Shown: piece by piece, positions 37,833-47,152 of the stretch
How positions within the stretch are numbered: position 1 is the first letter of the stretch
Layout of the letters: every line of letters starts with the position of its first letter
Assembly (NCBI GenBank): GCA_965178585.1
Contig: OZ238267.1
Location: forward strand, 2,108,001-2,172,000
Reading direction: 5' to 3'
Source of the DNA: Marifrigoribacter sp965178585
GTDB lineage: Bacteria; Bacteroidota; Bacteroidia; Flavobacteriales; Flavobacteriaceae
DNA: 64,000 bases
Made by a program: the position numbers and the translations under genes
The notes under the pieces: generated by a model
Seen by the model: the letters and a program-made list of their open reading frames with translations, nothing else
The model's database searches: none
Told to the model about the DNA's origin: nothing

Positions 37833-39686
37833 TTAATTAAATTTTTTATCAATATCAGATGCATCCAAAATCATCAATACTGGTTTATTGGTTGGTGATT
37901 TTGTTGGTTCCTTACAAGCAAAAAGTTGATGCACTAAATGTTCTTGCTCTTCTAGAGTTAACGGCTTTCCTGTTTTAATTGCCAAGGATTTTGCCAAGGA
38001 TTTTGCTAACAAATCATTTTGACTAAACCCAGCATCTGGCAATTCGGTTTGAATGTCATTCACCAAGTGCTCTAGGATATTTTTTATTTCACTTTCTTTT
38101 ACAGATACTGGAATACCATTAATTTCAATGATATCCTCTTCAAACGAGGAAAAACCAAAACCAGTATGCTCTAATTGTTCTTGTATACCCTTTATAATTT
38201 CTATATCTATTTTTGTAAAATTTAACCGCAATGGAAAAAGCAATTGCTGACTTATCGCTTCTTTAATGGTTATATTTTTTAAAATTGATTCGTATAAAAC
38301 ACGCTGATGTGCTAAATGTTGATGTATCACCATGATTCCGCTTTTAATAGGACTCATAATGTATTTGTTTTGAAGCTGAAAAGTAATTTCACTAGGAGTA
38401 TTTTCTTCACTTTCAAAAAAACTACCTGTCACTTCTTCACTTTCAAATTCGATTGAGCCAACGTCTAAAGAATCTTGTTCGTTTTTTAACCCCACATACA
38501 TCGCTTCCCAAGAATTGGGTGATGCGTTAGAGCCACTATGTTTATAGGAAGCATATTCCCTTTGTCGTGTTTGTTCTTTTTCAAAAGGGTTAAAATTCCT
38601 ATCAACCTCAATTGTTGGAGCTATAGGGTCTTTCTGAGTATAATTATAAGGAGTTTCCATTTCTGGATCTTTATTAAAATCCAAAGCAGGAACTATGCTA
38701 AATTGTCCCAAACTATGTTTAATAGATGCTCTTAACATTGCATAAATTGCATGCTCATCATCAAACTTTATTTCTGTTTTTGTAGGATGAATATTAATAT
38801 CTATAGATTGTGGACTTACTTGTAAAAATAAAAAGTAACCAGGTTGTCCACCTTCTTTTATTAAACCTTCAAATGCAGACATAATCGCATGATGCAAATA
38901 AGGACTTTTTATAAAACGGTTATTGACAAAAAAGAACTGTTCTCCCCTACTTTTTTTCGCAAATTCTGGTTTAACAACAAAGCCTTCAACACTTACTATT
39001 TCTGTTTCTTCAGAAACTGGAACCAGTTTTTCATTGGTTTTTGTTCCAAAAATATTGACAATTCTTTGACGCATATTAGATGCAGGAAGATTAAAAACAG
39101 AACTTCCGTTATTTAATAATGAAAACGCTACCTGCGGATGCGCTAATGCTACTCTATGAAATTCGTCTATTATGTGTCGAGTTTCAACCGCATTACTTTT
39201 TAAAAAATTTCGTCTAGCAGGAATGTTGTAAAATAAATTTTTTACGGAAATAGAAGTTCCTACAGGTACTACGGTAGCTTCTTGAGAAGTTACTTGGCTT
39301 CCTTCAATAATGATATGAGTACCTATTTCATCTTCTTCTCTTTTCGATTTAAGCTCTACATGAGCAATAGCCGCAATTGATGCTAATGCTTCACCACGAA
39401 ATCCCTTTGTATTTATATTAAATAAATCTTCTGCAGATTTAATTTTTGAAGTTGCATGCCTTTCAAAACAAAAACGAGCATCGGTAATACTCATTCCAAT
39501 ACCATCATCAATTACTTGTACTAGTGTTTTACCAGCATCTTTAATAACCAATTTAACAGAAGTTGCTTTTGCATCAATTGCATTTTCAAGTAATTCCTTA
39601 ACCAATGAAGCAGGTCTTTGAACCACTTCCCCAGCAGCAATTTGATTAGCAACATGATCTGGCAATAGTTGTATAATATCTGTCAT
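37833..39686 (-). CDS. mutL: DNA mismatch repair protein MutL
   Basis: 617 residues. The GHKL ATPase N-terminus is intact (ELLENAIDAKAT, DDGIGM, TKGFRGEALASI). The C-terminal dimerisation domain is present, but the metal-binding endonuclease motif DQHA(x)2E(x)4E reads HQHLAHQRVLYE (residues 455-466) and the later Cys motifs are degraded. Nicking activity is therefore doubtful. It overlaps the preceding small gene by 4 bp. Confidence 0.94.
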   Translation of the reverse strand: MTDIIQLLPDHVANQIAAGEVVQRPASLVKELLENAIDAKATSVKLVIKDAGKTLVQVIDDGIGMSITDARFCFERHATSKIKSAEDLFNINTKGFRGEALASIAAIAHVELKSKREEDEIGTHIIIEGSQVTSQEATVVPVGTSISVKNLFYNIPARRNFLKSNAVETRHIIDEFHRVALAHPQVAFSLLNNGSSVFNLPASNMRQRIVNIFGTKTNEKLVPVSEETEIVSVEGFVVKPEFAKKSRGEQFFFVNNRFIKSPYLHHAIMSAFEGLIKEGGQPGYFLFLQVSPQSIDINIHPTKTEIKFDDEHAIYAMLRASIKHSLGQFSIVPALDFNKDPEMETPYNYTQKDPIAPTIEVDRNFNPFEKEQTRQREYASYKHSGSNASPNSWEAMYVGLKNEQDSLDVGSIEFESEEVTGSFFESEENTPSEITFQLQNKYIMSPIKSGIMVIHQHLAHQRVLYESILKNITIKEAISQQLLFPLRLNFTKIDIEIIKGIQEQLEHTGFGFSSFEEDIIEINGIPVSVKESEIKNILEHLVNDIQTELPDAGFSQNDLLAKSLAKSLAIKTGKPLTLEEQEHLVHQLFACKEPTKSPTNKPVLMILDASDIDKKFN

Positions 39687-39973
39687 TTCTTACTAAAAAA
39701 TATAGATAAATCGAAATCAATAATAAACAGGAAAATTAAAATCAATATTGAAATTATTAAAAGCACCCTCTTATTTGTTTTTTTATCGGAAGAACTTTTT
39801 AATTCATCTAAAGCCAACATAAATTTTGCTTTCAAGTTTTTACTATCACCTACTGTAGTTCTATACTTATCAAATTTATGTTCCATTTGAAAAGGACTAC
39901 CCTCTCCGTCATTTTTAAAATAACGAGGTTCATACCCAAACTTTTTATTTTTACGAGGTTTTAGAATTCCCAT
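39683..39973 (-). CDS. Small membrane protein upstream of mutL
   Basis: 96 residues: a basic N-terminus rich in aromatic residues (KNKKFGYEPRYFKND) and one C-terminal membrane helix (about 69-88). The family is often labelled riboflavin synthase subunit beta in flavobacterial records, but it has no lumazine-synthase features; the real ribH is at 42583. Function unknown. The mutL start overlaps its stop. Confidence 0.72.
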   Translation of the reverse strand: MGILKPRKNKKFGYEPRYFKNDGEGSPFQMEHKFDKYRTTVGDSKNLKAKFMLALDELKSSSDKKTNKRVLLIISILILIFLFIIDFDLSIFFSKK

Positions 39974-40077
39974 AAATCAAATGTAATTAAATTCGTGCGG
40001 TTTTTTAAGTGTTTTAACAACCGTTATATTAACAATAAATGTACCAATACTTAACGTGTCAGAATTAAAATATTTTA

Positions 40078-42504
40078 TTACTTATTTAATTCGTTTACGA
40101 CAATTTTTAGTTCAAAATAAGAATACTCATCTTTTAATTTCCTTTTCAATTCGGTTAAATTGTCATATTTAGTTTTCGAAACTTGATCTTTTATAGTTAA
40201 GAATTTTTCTTCTGAAATTAAATCAAAAATATCAACCTCACCCGTTGGAATATAAGATGCCAAGTGAGACTCTATAGTACCTGCCACCAATTCACGTTGG
40301 GTAGCAATTTCTGGAATTGACATACCCGATTTAAACATTTTTAACGAGCTTAGTTTTGTATTCTCTTTTTTTGGTTTCTCAGCTATTACTATTTCCTTAA
40401 CAATCACATTGTTTTCATCTACGTATTCATTAATAACATCAAGAATTTCATCACCATATTTTTCAATTCTAATTTTCCCCATTCCATGAATGGTTTTTAA
40501 TTGCTTTTTATTTAATGGCAATAGTTCACACATTTCGTATAAGGTATGCTGTGTAAAAACCTGAAAGTGAGGAACATCTTCGGAATGTGAAATTATATCT
40601 CTAAGATTCCGAAGCATTTCAAATAATTTAGGATGCTCAGTTTCAGCTTTATATTCTTTACGCTTTTTGGGAGTTTCCGATTTTAATAATACCGCTTCAG
40701 CTCTTAGCTTTAAATACTTTTTTACAGTAAAAGCCCCATTTAATCCATACAAACAAAAAAGTTTACTGTTTATATACTCATCAATAGTAGTAATATGTTT
40801 TCCAAAATCTTTTTGCAAAGCTTTATCCTCTGTAGAAAAGCTAAGCTCATCAAAAGGAGTCTTTATTTTTTCCTTAGTATGATTTATAAAATAGGTGATT
40901 GCTTTATAAATCCTTTCTAAAATTAATTCATTTTCCTCAGGTAAAACAACCTCTTCACACAAGTTTATTAATTGATTTTTAAAATTGTTGGCAACTATTA
41001 ATATCGGTTGAATTCCAGCTTCTTTAATTTCAATCAATGGAGGAAGGGTATTTCCTTTAAAACTATTTTTATTTCTGTTATAGATTTCAATCAATCTATT
41101 TAAAGGAAACATAAATTGATAATAATCAAATAACTCACCAATTAGGTTAAGCTGAAAGGCTTTTTGGGACTCATTTAAAGCATTTTTATCTGGTTGATTG
41201 TCAGAAACATTCTCATTAAATGAAGTAACTCTAAAATCTGTTATAATACTTTCTGAATTAATTTTATTAGTTAAAACAATTCCTTCTAGAGTTCTACATC
41301 GACTTAAAGCTACATAGGTTTGTCCGTGAGCAAAAGCAGCATTTGCATCTATAATTGCTTTATCAAAAGTTAAACCTTGACTTTTATGAATGGTAATTGC
41401 CCAAGCCAATCTAAGAGGCATTTGTGAAAAGGAGCCGATCGTATTCTCTGAAATCTCTTTGGTTTCAGGATCTATTGCGTAATTAACATTTTCCCAAGTT
41501 TCTGGTGTAACAATTATATCTTCAAGATCTCCTTTGCAAAAAACTCTAATTTCTTTTTTATTAAGTGAGATAATTTTTCCAATTTTTCCATTATAGTATC
41601 TCTTTTCAATGCTACTATCATTTTTGATAAACATTACTTGAGCTCCTTTTTTAAGTTCTAGCCTTTCGTGGGTTGGAAAAGAGGTTTCTTGAAACTTCCC
41701 TTGAATATGGGCTTTATAACTTAATGGCTTTCCTTTTAGTTTTTCTAATTTCTTATCATTTAAAACATTAGCTCTTCCGTTATGAGTTGTTAGCGTAATA
41801 TATCCTTCATCTTCAGAAGGTATAAAGTCGGGTAACCATCTTTTATTTAATTCATATATGGAGTTAACAGAAAGGCTGTTATTTCTTATTTCATTTAGTA
41901 TGGTTATAAAATGCTCATTATCCTGTCTATAAATATGTTTTAACTCAATATTTACTGCATTACTTTCTATAAATGCTTTACTGCTAAAAAAGTAAGGGGT
42001 TTCATAATAGGATTTTAACAATTCCCAGTCATTATTTTTTACTACAGGAGCTAATTGCTGTAAATCACCTATCATTAATACTTGTACTCCACCAAATACT
42101 TTATTTCGATCTCGATACTTTCTTAAAACCTGATCGATCCCATCTAGCAAATCAGCACGAACCATACTTATTTCATCAATAATTAAAACATCTAAAGATT
42201 TAATGATATTGATTTTTATTTTACTAAACTTTTGCTGAAATGAAGATCCCTTTTTCTGAAATGAAGATCCATCTGGTAAAATTGGTCCAAATGGCATTTG
42301 AAAAAAAGAATGAATCGTAACTCCTTTGGCATTAATAGCTGCAACTCCAGTTGGTGCTACAACAATTAGTCTTTTTAAAGAATCTGATTTTAAAGAATGT
42401 AAAAATGTAGTTTTTCCAGTTCCAGCTTTTCCTGTCAAAAATAGGGTTCGATCTGTTTTTTCAACAAAATCCCAAGCTAAGTCTAATTCTGGATTTACAG
42501 GCAT
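40078..42504 (-). CDS. PIF1-like helicase with HRDC and helix-turn-helix regions
   Basis: 808 residues. Walker A LTGKAGTGKTTF at about 23-34, VLIIDEISMV, RCRTLEGIVL and TIHKSQGLTFDKA place it in the PIF1/RecD-like superfamily 1B. An HRDC-like domain is around 615-690, followed by a C-terminal helix-turn-helix (MSIPEIATQRELVAGTIESH). This architecture recurs in Bacteroidota and probably acts in replication-fork or repair work. A 21-bp tandem duplication lies near the N-terminus. Confidence 0.88.
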   Translation of the reverse strand: MPVNPELDLAWDFVEKTDRTLFLTGKAGTGKTTFLHSLKSDSLKRLIVVAPTGVAAINAKGVTIHSFFQMPFGPILPDGSSFQKKGSSFQQKFSKIKINIIKSLDVLIIDEISMVRADLLDGIDQVLRKYRDRNKVFGGVQVLMIGDLQQLAPVVKNNDWELLKSYYETPYFFSSKAFIESNAVNIELKHIYRQDNEHFITILNEIRNNSLSVNSIYELNKRWLPDFIPSEDEGYITLTTHNGRANVLNDKKLEKLKGKPLSYKAHIQGKFQETSFPTHERLELKKGAQVMFIKNDSSIEKRYYNGKIGKIISLNKKEIRVFCKGDLEDIIVTPETWENVNYAIDPETKEISENTIGSFSQMPLRLAWAITIHKSQGLTFDKAIIDANAAFAHGQTYVALSRCRTLEGIVLTNKINSESIITDFRVTSFNENVSDNQPDKNALNESQKAFQLNLIGELFDYYQFMFPLNRLIEIYNRNKNSFKGNTLPPLIEIKEAGIQPILIVANNFKNQLINLCEEVVLPEENELILERIYKAITYFINHTKEKIKTPFDELSFSTEDKALQKDFGKHITTIDEYINSKLFCLYGLNGAFTVKKYLKLRAEAVLLKSETPKKRKEYKAETEHPKLFEMLRNLRDIISHSEDVPHFQVFTQHTLYEMCELLPLNKKQLKTIHGMGKIRIEKYGDEILDVINEYVDENNVIVKEIVIAEKPKKENTKLSSLKMFKSGMSIPEIATQRELVAGTIESHLASYIPTGEVDIFDLISEEKFLTIKDQVSKTKYDNLTELKRKLKDEYSYFELKIVVNELNK
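42235..42270 (-). repeat. 21-bp tandem duplication in the PIF1-like helicase
   Basis: CTGAAATGAAGATCC occurs at 42235-42249 and again at 42256-42270, offset 21 bp. It encodes a duplicated SSFQ(K/Q)K(G/F) heptapeptide about 55 residues after Walker A and keeps the frame. Confidence 0.75.
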
Positions 42505-42539
42505 TCAAAAATTAATAGGTAAGTATCTTTTCTATATCT

Positions 42540-42547
42540 CAAAGATA
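42540..42547 (-). promoter_or_regulatory. -7 box of the helicase promoter
   Basis: TATCTTTG on the minus strand, an exact TAnnTTTG match, 36 bp before the start codon. Confidence 0.5.
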
Positions 42548-42582
42548 GAAAAACCTTAAACTAAATGTTAATCAGTGATCAA

Positions 42583-43080
42583 TTAAAATTTAGCGTCTTT
42601 ACGTAGTTGAGCCATTTTTATTGCAACGATTGCTGCTTCAACTCCTTTATTGCCATGCTTCCCGCCGCTTCGGTCTATTGCTTGTTGCAAAGTTCGGTCT
42701 GTTAAAACACAAAACATAACAGGAATATCGCTTTGTAAATTCAATTGCATAATTCCATTAGAGGTAGCTTCACATACGTAATCAAAATGTTTTGTCTCCC
42801 CTTCTATAACACTACCAATTGCAATAATAGCATCTAGCATATCGTAGCTTTCTTGCATTTTTTTGCATCCGTAAACCAATTCATAACTCCCTGGGACATT
42901 CCAACGAACAATGTTCTCTTTGATAGCTCCACAATCTAAAAGGGCATCAAAAGCCCCTTGAAACATTCCTTCGGTGATTGCAGGATTCCATTCTGAAACA
43001 ACAATCCCAAACCGAAAATTCTTCGCGTTTGGGATTGTTGTTTTATCGTAAACTGATAAGTTATTATTTTCAGTAGCCAT
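42583..43080 (-). CDS. ribH: 6,7-dimethyl-8-ribityllumazine synthase
   Basis: 165 residues. Penultimate step of riboflavin synthesis. The motifs FGIVVSEWNPAITEGM, WNVPGSYEL and IAIGSVIEGETKHFDYV with the catalytic His, plus the C-terminal RSGGKHGNKGVEAA, are all conserved. It starts 3 bp after the TPR gene stop, giving a two-gene operon. Confidence 0.96.
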   Translation of the reverse strand: MATENNNLSVYDKTTIPNAKNFRFGIVVSEWNPAITEGMFQGAFDALLDCGAIKENIVRWNVPGSYELVYGCKKMQESYDMLDAIIAIGSVIEGETKHFDYVCEATSNGIMQLNLQSDIPVMFCVLTDRTLQQAIDRSGGKHGNKGVEAAIVAIKMAQLRKDAKF

Positions 43081-43083
43081 ATA

Positions 43084-43848
43084 TTATTTCATTGCTTCAG
43101 CTTTGCCTTCGTATAAAATAGCTTTTGTAGCTTCTGGAGATTTAGGATAGTTATCGATAATTGCTTTAAAATGTTTTAAAGCTACATCTGTCTTACCTAA
43201 ACTAGTAGCTGTTATTCCTGCTTTTAATAAAAAACGAGGAGCTGTTAATTCGCTATCACTCATAGAAGCTGCGCTTTCGTAATACTTTAAAGCATCTTCT
43301 TGTTGTTCTAATTGTGCAAATGCATCACCAATAGCGCCTTTTGCAATTGGAGCAACATTATCATCACTTGCTTTAAATTTATCTAAATACTGAATAGCTT
43401 CTTGATATTTACCTGTATTTAAATAAGCAATACCAGCATAGTAATTTGCTAAGTTTGCAGCATTAGTACCACCGTAATTATCGATGATATCTATAAATCC
43501 AAATTTTCCATTACCTCCATTTAAAGATAAGTTGAAAAGTGAATCCTTTGCAGGAGCAGCTAAAGCTTCTTCATAAAAAGCTTGTGCTTGAAACATTTCG
43601 TTCATTGCCTCAGACTCTTTAGGTTCTTGAATAAAATTCTGAAAACCTAAATATCCTAAAACACTAATTGCAACAACTCCAACAAATATTAAAATTGCTT
43701 TTTGATTTTTTTCTACCCAAGCTTCCGTTTTAGAAGCTCCTTCATCTAAGGAACTAAATACTTCTGCCGTTGTACTTTCTTCCTCTATTTGAGAAATTCT
43801 CTCGGCTTTGTTTTTAGGCTTACCTCCTCTTTTCTTATATGTTGCCAT
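43084..43848 (-). CDS. Membrane-anchored TPR protein
   Basis: 254 residues. A charged, cytoplasmic 45-residue N-terminus is followed by one membrane helix (about 50-69) and at least three TPR units (ANLANYYAGIAYLNTGKYQEAI, split; KGAIGDAFAQLEQQEDALKYY; LKAGITATSLGKTDVALKHF). The layout resembles YfgM-like periplasmic scaffold proteins. Co-transcribed with ribH. Confidence 0.82.
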   Translation of the reverse strand: MATYKKRGGKPKNKAERISQIEEESTTAEVFSSLDEGASKTEAWVEKNQKAILIFVGVVAISVLGYLGFQNFIQEPKESEAMNEMFQAQAFYEEALAAPAKDSLFNLSLNGGNGKFGFIDIIDNYGGTNAANLANYYAGIAYLNTGKYQEAIQYLDKFKASDDNVAPIAKGAIGDAFAQLEQQEDALKYYESAASMSDSELTAPRFLLKAGITATSLGKTDVALKHFKAIIDNYPKSPEATKAILYEGKAEAMK

Positions 43849-43869
43849 AATCTTACTTTGTTAAGTGTG

Positions 43870-43877
43870 CAAAAATA
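43870..43877 (-). promoter_or_regulatory. -7 box of the TPR-ribH promoter
   Basis: TATTTTTG on the minus strand, an exact TAnnTTTG match, 22 bp before the start codon. Confidence 0.5.
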
Positions 43878-43999
43878 TAATTTTTATTAGATAATAAAAG
43901 CACAACTTTTTATTATTTTTCAATAATTTGCATTCGTTAAAAAACACGCTATTTATTTAAGATAAATCTGCATAAAAAACTCGTAAAGCACTAAATAAT

Positions 44000-45079
44000 A
44001 TGACCTTAGAAAATTTATCGCTTCTTAATTATAAAAACTTTGAAACGATTACTTTTCAATTTGATTCCAAGATTAACTGTCTAGTGGGTAATAATGGGGT
44101 TGGAAAAACGAATGTTTTGGATGCAATTTATCATCTTTCCTTCGGAAAAAGCTATTTTAATCCAATTACCGTTCAAAACATAAAACATGGAGAAGGTTTC
44201 TTTGTGGTTGAAGGGAATTACACTAAAAAAGAACGAGAGGAAAAAATAATAGTTAGTGCCAAAAGAGGACACAAGAAAGTAATTAAAAGAAACGGAAAAC
44301 CCTATACTCGATTTAGTGAACATATTGGTTTTTTACCATTAGTAATCATCTCTCCTACAGATCGAGATTTAATAATAGAAGGCAGTGAAACAAGAAGGAA
44401 ATTTGTTGATGGGGTAATTTCTCAAGGGGATTCTAATTACCTTAAAACGTTATTAAATTATAATAAAGTACTTACCCAGCGAAATTCGCTTTTAAAATAT
44501 TTTGCTGTAAATCAAACCCACAATCAAGAAACATTAGATATCTATAATTTACAATTACATGATTTGGGAACAACGATATTTGAAAAACGTAAAGTATTTT
44601 TAGATGAGTTTATGCCAATTTTCTTGAAACGATATCAATCGATTAGCAATTCTAACGAGTCGGTTAATTTTTCATATAAAAGTCAATTACACGATAAAGA
44701 ATTATTAGTATTATTAGAAGAAAACTCCTTAAAAGATAAAGTAAGTCATTATACCAATTATGGAATCCATAAAGATGATCTTGTTTTTGAAATTGAAGAA
44801 CATCCAATCAAAAAATTTGGATCTCAAGGTCAACAAAAATCATATTTAATAGCATTAAAATTGGCTCAATTCGATTTTATAAAAGCACATAGTAAAGTAA
44901 ATCCGATTTTGCTTTTAGATGATATTTTTGATAAATTAGATGAGCAGCGTGTAGAGCAGATTATATCATTAGTTAAAAACGAAGATTTCGGGCAATTGTT
45001 TATCAGTGATACTCACGCAGATAGAACCGAAAAAGTAATAAAAAAGATACACCAATCGTATAAAATGTTTAAATTATAA
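44000..45079 (+). CDS. recF: DNA replication/repair protein RecF
   Basis: 359 residues. SMC-like ATPase that loads RecA at gaps. Walker A GNNGVGKT (30-37), the ABC signature GSQGQQKSYLIAL and Walker B ILLLDDIFDKLDE are present. It lies 1 bp from the DUF721 gene, a common bacteroidetal pair. Confidence 0.94.
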   Translation: MTLENLSLLNYKNFETITFQFDSKINCLVGNNGVGKTNVLDAIYHLSFGKSYFNPITVQNIKHGEGFFVVEGNYTKKEREEKIIVSAKRGHKKVIKRNGKPYTRFSEHIGFLPLVIISPTDRDLIIEGSETRRKFVDGVISQGDSNYLKTLLNYNKVLTQRNSLLKYFAVNQTHNQETLDIYNLQLHDLGTTIFEKRKVFLDEFMPIFLKRYQSISNSNESVNFSYKSQLHDKELLVLLEENSLKDKVSHYTNYGIHKDDLVFEIEEHPIKKFGSQGQQKSYLIALKLAQFDFIKAHSKVNPILLLDDIFDKLDEQRVEQIISLVKNEDFGQLFISDTHADRTEKVIKKIHQSYKMFKL

Positions 45080-45080
45080 T

Positions 45081-45377
45081 ATGGCTAAAAAGTTAGGTGG
45101 AAATAGCTCAATGAGTGATGTTTTAAAAGGATTTATTGATGCAAATAAGCTTCAAAAAGGATTGGACAAAGTTTCTATAGAAGAAGCTTGGCATTCGGTA
45201 ATGGGAAATGCAATTTCAAAATATACTACCGCTATTAAATTAGATAGAGATACCTTATATGTACAATTAAGTTCTTCTGTTTTAAGAGAAGAATTAAGTT
45301 ATGGGAAATCAAAAATTATAAAGATGATTAATGAAGAAATGGGAAAGGAAATAATTACCAAACTCATTCTCCGATAA
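45081..45377 (+). CDS. DUF721 (DciA-like) protein
   Basis: 98 residues. Pattern SMSDVLKGFIDANKLQKGLD ... EEAWHSVMG ... LYVQLSSSVLREELSY is typical of DUF721. In other bacteria the related DciA loads the replicative helicase, which would fit the recF neighbour. The role here is inferred. Confidence 0.85.
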   Translation: MAKKLGGNSSMSDVLKGFIDANKLQKGLDKVSIEEAWHSVMGNAISKYTTAIKLDRDTLYVQLSSSVLREELSYGKSKIIKMINEEMGKEIITKLILR

Positions 45378-45391
45378 GCAAAACAATATTC

Positions 45392-45430
45392 ATAAAAAAA
45401 GCCTTCAAATTATTGAAGGCTTTTTTTATG
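45392..45430. terminator. Bidirectional terminator between DUF721 gene and ndk
   Basis: Perfect 8-bp stem GCCTTCAA/TTGAAGGC (45401-45408 with 45413-45420), loop ATTA, flanked by A7 and T7 runs. Confidence 0.92.
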
Positions 45431-45445
45431 TAATGAATGTTCTTA

Positions 45446-45865
45446 TTAAAACATCTCTCTTCCTGAAAAATGGAAAGCTCCTTCAATAGCAGCATTCTCA
45501 TCGCTATCACTACCGTGAACAGCATTTTCACCAATAGAAGCAGCATATAATTTTCTAATAGTACCTTCTGCAGCTTCTGCAGGATTTGTAGCACCAATTA
45601 AAGTACGGAAATCTTCAACAGCATTATTTTTTTCAAGTATCGCAGCAACAATAGGTCCACGAGTCATATATTCAACTAATTCACCATAAAATGGACGTTC
45701 GCTATGCACAGCGTAAAAAGCTTTTGCATCGTCAGTTGTCATTTGAGTAAGTTTCATAGCTACAATTCTAAACCCTGAAGCTGTAATTTTTTCAAGTATA
45801 GCACCAATGTGTCCTTTTTCAACACTATCAGGCTTTAACATAGTAAACGTTCTGTCTGTTCTCAT
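45446..45865 (-). CDS. ndk: Nucleoside-diphosphate kinase
   Basis: 139 residues from the ATG whose complement is at 45863-45865 (MRTDRTFTMLKPDSVE). A longer in-frame reading runs through the promoter and is rejected. Catalytic His is in NAVHGSDSDENA. It equilibrates nucleoside triphosphate pools. Monocistronic. Confidence 0.95.
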   Translation of the reverse strand: MRTDRTFTMLKPDSVEKGHIGAILEKITASGFRIVAMKLTQMTTDDAKAFYAVHSERPFYGELVEYMTRGPIVAAILEKNNAVEDFRTLIGATNPAEAAEGTIRKLYAASIGENAVHGSDSDENAAIEGAFHFSGREMF

Positions 45866-45883
45866 TTTTTTTAAAATTTTGTG

Positions 45884-45891
45884 CAAAAATA
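45884..45891 (-). promoter_or_regulatory. -7 box of the ndk promoter
   Basis: TATTTTTG on the minus strand matches TAnnTTTG, 19 bp before the chosen start codon, and excludes the longer upstream start. Confidence 0.55.
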
Positions 45892-46003
45892 TACAATTAT
45901 GAAGACATAAACCATACAAACCTAATAATTAGTTTAACAAGTTTTTATTAATAAAAAGCCTAAAATAATAGTATCTTTACTATAGTATTTAAAACTATGT
46001 GTT

Positions 46004-46366
46004 ATGTCTAAAGAATCTAATTTATTAACAGGTATTGTGATAGGTGCAATTGTTGGTACAGCAGCAGGAATCCTATTAGCGCCAGAATCTGGTGAAGAAA
46101 CAAGAAAGAAAATTGCTGAAAAAACTTCAGGATTAAAAGAGGATTTAGAATCTAAATTTCAAGATATTTCTGAGAAAATTAAAAACCTCGAAAATGAAGC
46201 TTTAAGTGAATTTAAAGGTAAGTTTTACGATGTTAAAGGGAAAATAAAAGAAAAATACGCCCATCTTTCAGATAAAGTAGAAGATATTGAGAAGGATATT
46301 TTGTCAAAATATAAAGATCTTGAAAGTCAAGCTAAAGAAACTATTGCTAACCAAAACAATAGTTAA
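46004..46366 (+). CDS. YtxH-domain stress protein
   Basis: 120 residues. An N-terminal glycine-rich membrane segment (GIVIGAIVGTAAGILLAPESG) is followed by a long amphipathic coiled coil. This is the YtxH pattern found in general-stress proteins. It is followed 8 bp later by a two-helix membrane protein and then a third small gene, a conserved three-gene unit in flavobacteria. Confidence 0.85.
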   Translation: MSKESNLLTGIVIGAIVGTAAGILLAPESGEETRKKIAEKTSGLKEDLESKFQDISEKIKNLENEALSEFKGKFYDVKGKIKEKYAHLSDKVEDIEKDILSKYKDLESQAKETIANQNNS

Positions 46367-46374
46367 TTTAATTT

Positions 46375-46719
46375 ATGATTGATTCAGTTAAAAAATATAT
46401 TGAAAATAGAATTCAATTAGTAAAGCTTGATTTAATTAGTCTTTTAGCAAATTTATCTGCAAACCTTATTAGTTCGTTTTTTATTTTACTAATTCTAATG
46501 GTTATATTTATTATGTTTAGTTTTTCCATTGCCTATTTTATTGGTCAATGGTATGATAATATTGGGTTAGGATTTGCAGCAGTTGGAGGGTTTTACGTTC
46601 TAGTATTTATCATCTATATGAAATTTATTAAAGATAAAATTGACATTAAAGTAAAAGATAAAATTGTACAAGCCGCTTTTGCAGCAGAAAAAGAAATAAA
46701 TAAAGATCTTGATGAGTAA
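46375..46719 (+). CDS. Holin-X/YqjE-like small membrane protein
   Basis: 114 residues: an amphipathic N-terminus, two membrane helices (about 25-50 and 60-85) and a charged end. It resembles phage-holin-family (DUF1469-like) membrane proteins, which in this context are envelope or stress proteins. There are no phage genes nearby. Confidence 0.75.
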   Translation: MIDSVKKYIENRIQLVKLDLISLLANLSANLISSFFILLILMVIFIMFSFSIAYFIGQWYDNIGLGFAAVGGFYVLVFIIYMKFIKDKIDIKVKDKIVQAAFAAEKEINKDLDE

Positions 46720-47065
46720 TTTTAGTAAAAACACATACGATATTAAATCTTATGAAGATTTACAAGCTGCTAAAAATGATTTAAAGATTGTAATCAAGGA
46801 ACAAGAACTATCCTTTAAAGAAAACCCAATAATCAAAATAGCAGATTCTTTAAAAAACAAAGATTCAATAAAGAACACCTTGTTTGAAAGCATTCCGGAT
46901 ATTAATTTCACAACTGGAGAAAAACTAATTAGTTCATTCTTACTTACCAATAAAGTTACTAGAAAATATTTTGCAGGATATTTAGTTGCAAAAGAAATGA
47001 TTCCCTTTCTTTTTGATAAAATTAAAGGAGTCATCAACTCAAAAGAAAAACAAATAAAACCCTAG
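46712..47065 (+). CDS. Hypothetical protein of the YtxH operon
   Basis: 117 residues from ATG 46712, overlapping the previous stop by 8 bp. Soluble, charged, with a hydrophobic patch near KLISSFLLTNKVTRKYFAGY. Not recognised beyond its conserved position after the YtxH and two-helix genes. Confidence 0.65.
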   Translation: MSNFSKNTYDIKSYEDLQAAKNDLKIVIKEQELSFKENPIIKIADSLKNKDSIKNTLFESIPDINFTTGEKLISSFLLTNKVTRKYFAGYLVAKEMIPFLFDKIKGVINSKEKQIKP

Positions 47066-47152
47066 TTTTTATGATTTTTAGTTGAGTTAAATCTTTTCTA
47101 AAAAAACTCAATATAATTTCGAAAACACTAATAAATTGTATATTCGCAGTCT

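Noticed and set aside
45866..45919. Longer N-terminus for Ndk
   Set aside because: It runs through the TATTTTTG promoter box, and the family starts at the internal Met.
46375..46719. Phage holin
   Set aside because: The family name includes holin, but the genomic context is a stress-type YtxH operon with no phage genes.
47082..47111. Terminator after the YtxH operon
   Set aside because: TTGAGTT/AACTCAA is only 7 bp with no T-run, so it is too weak to call.
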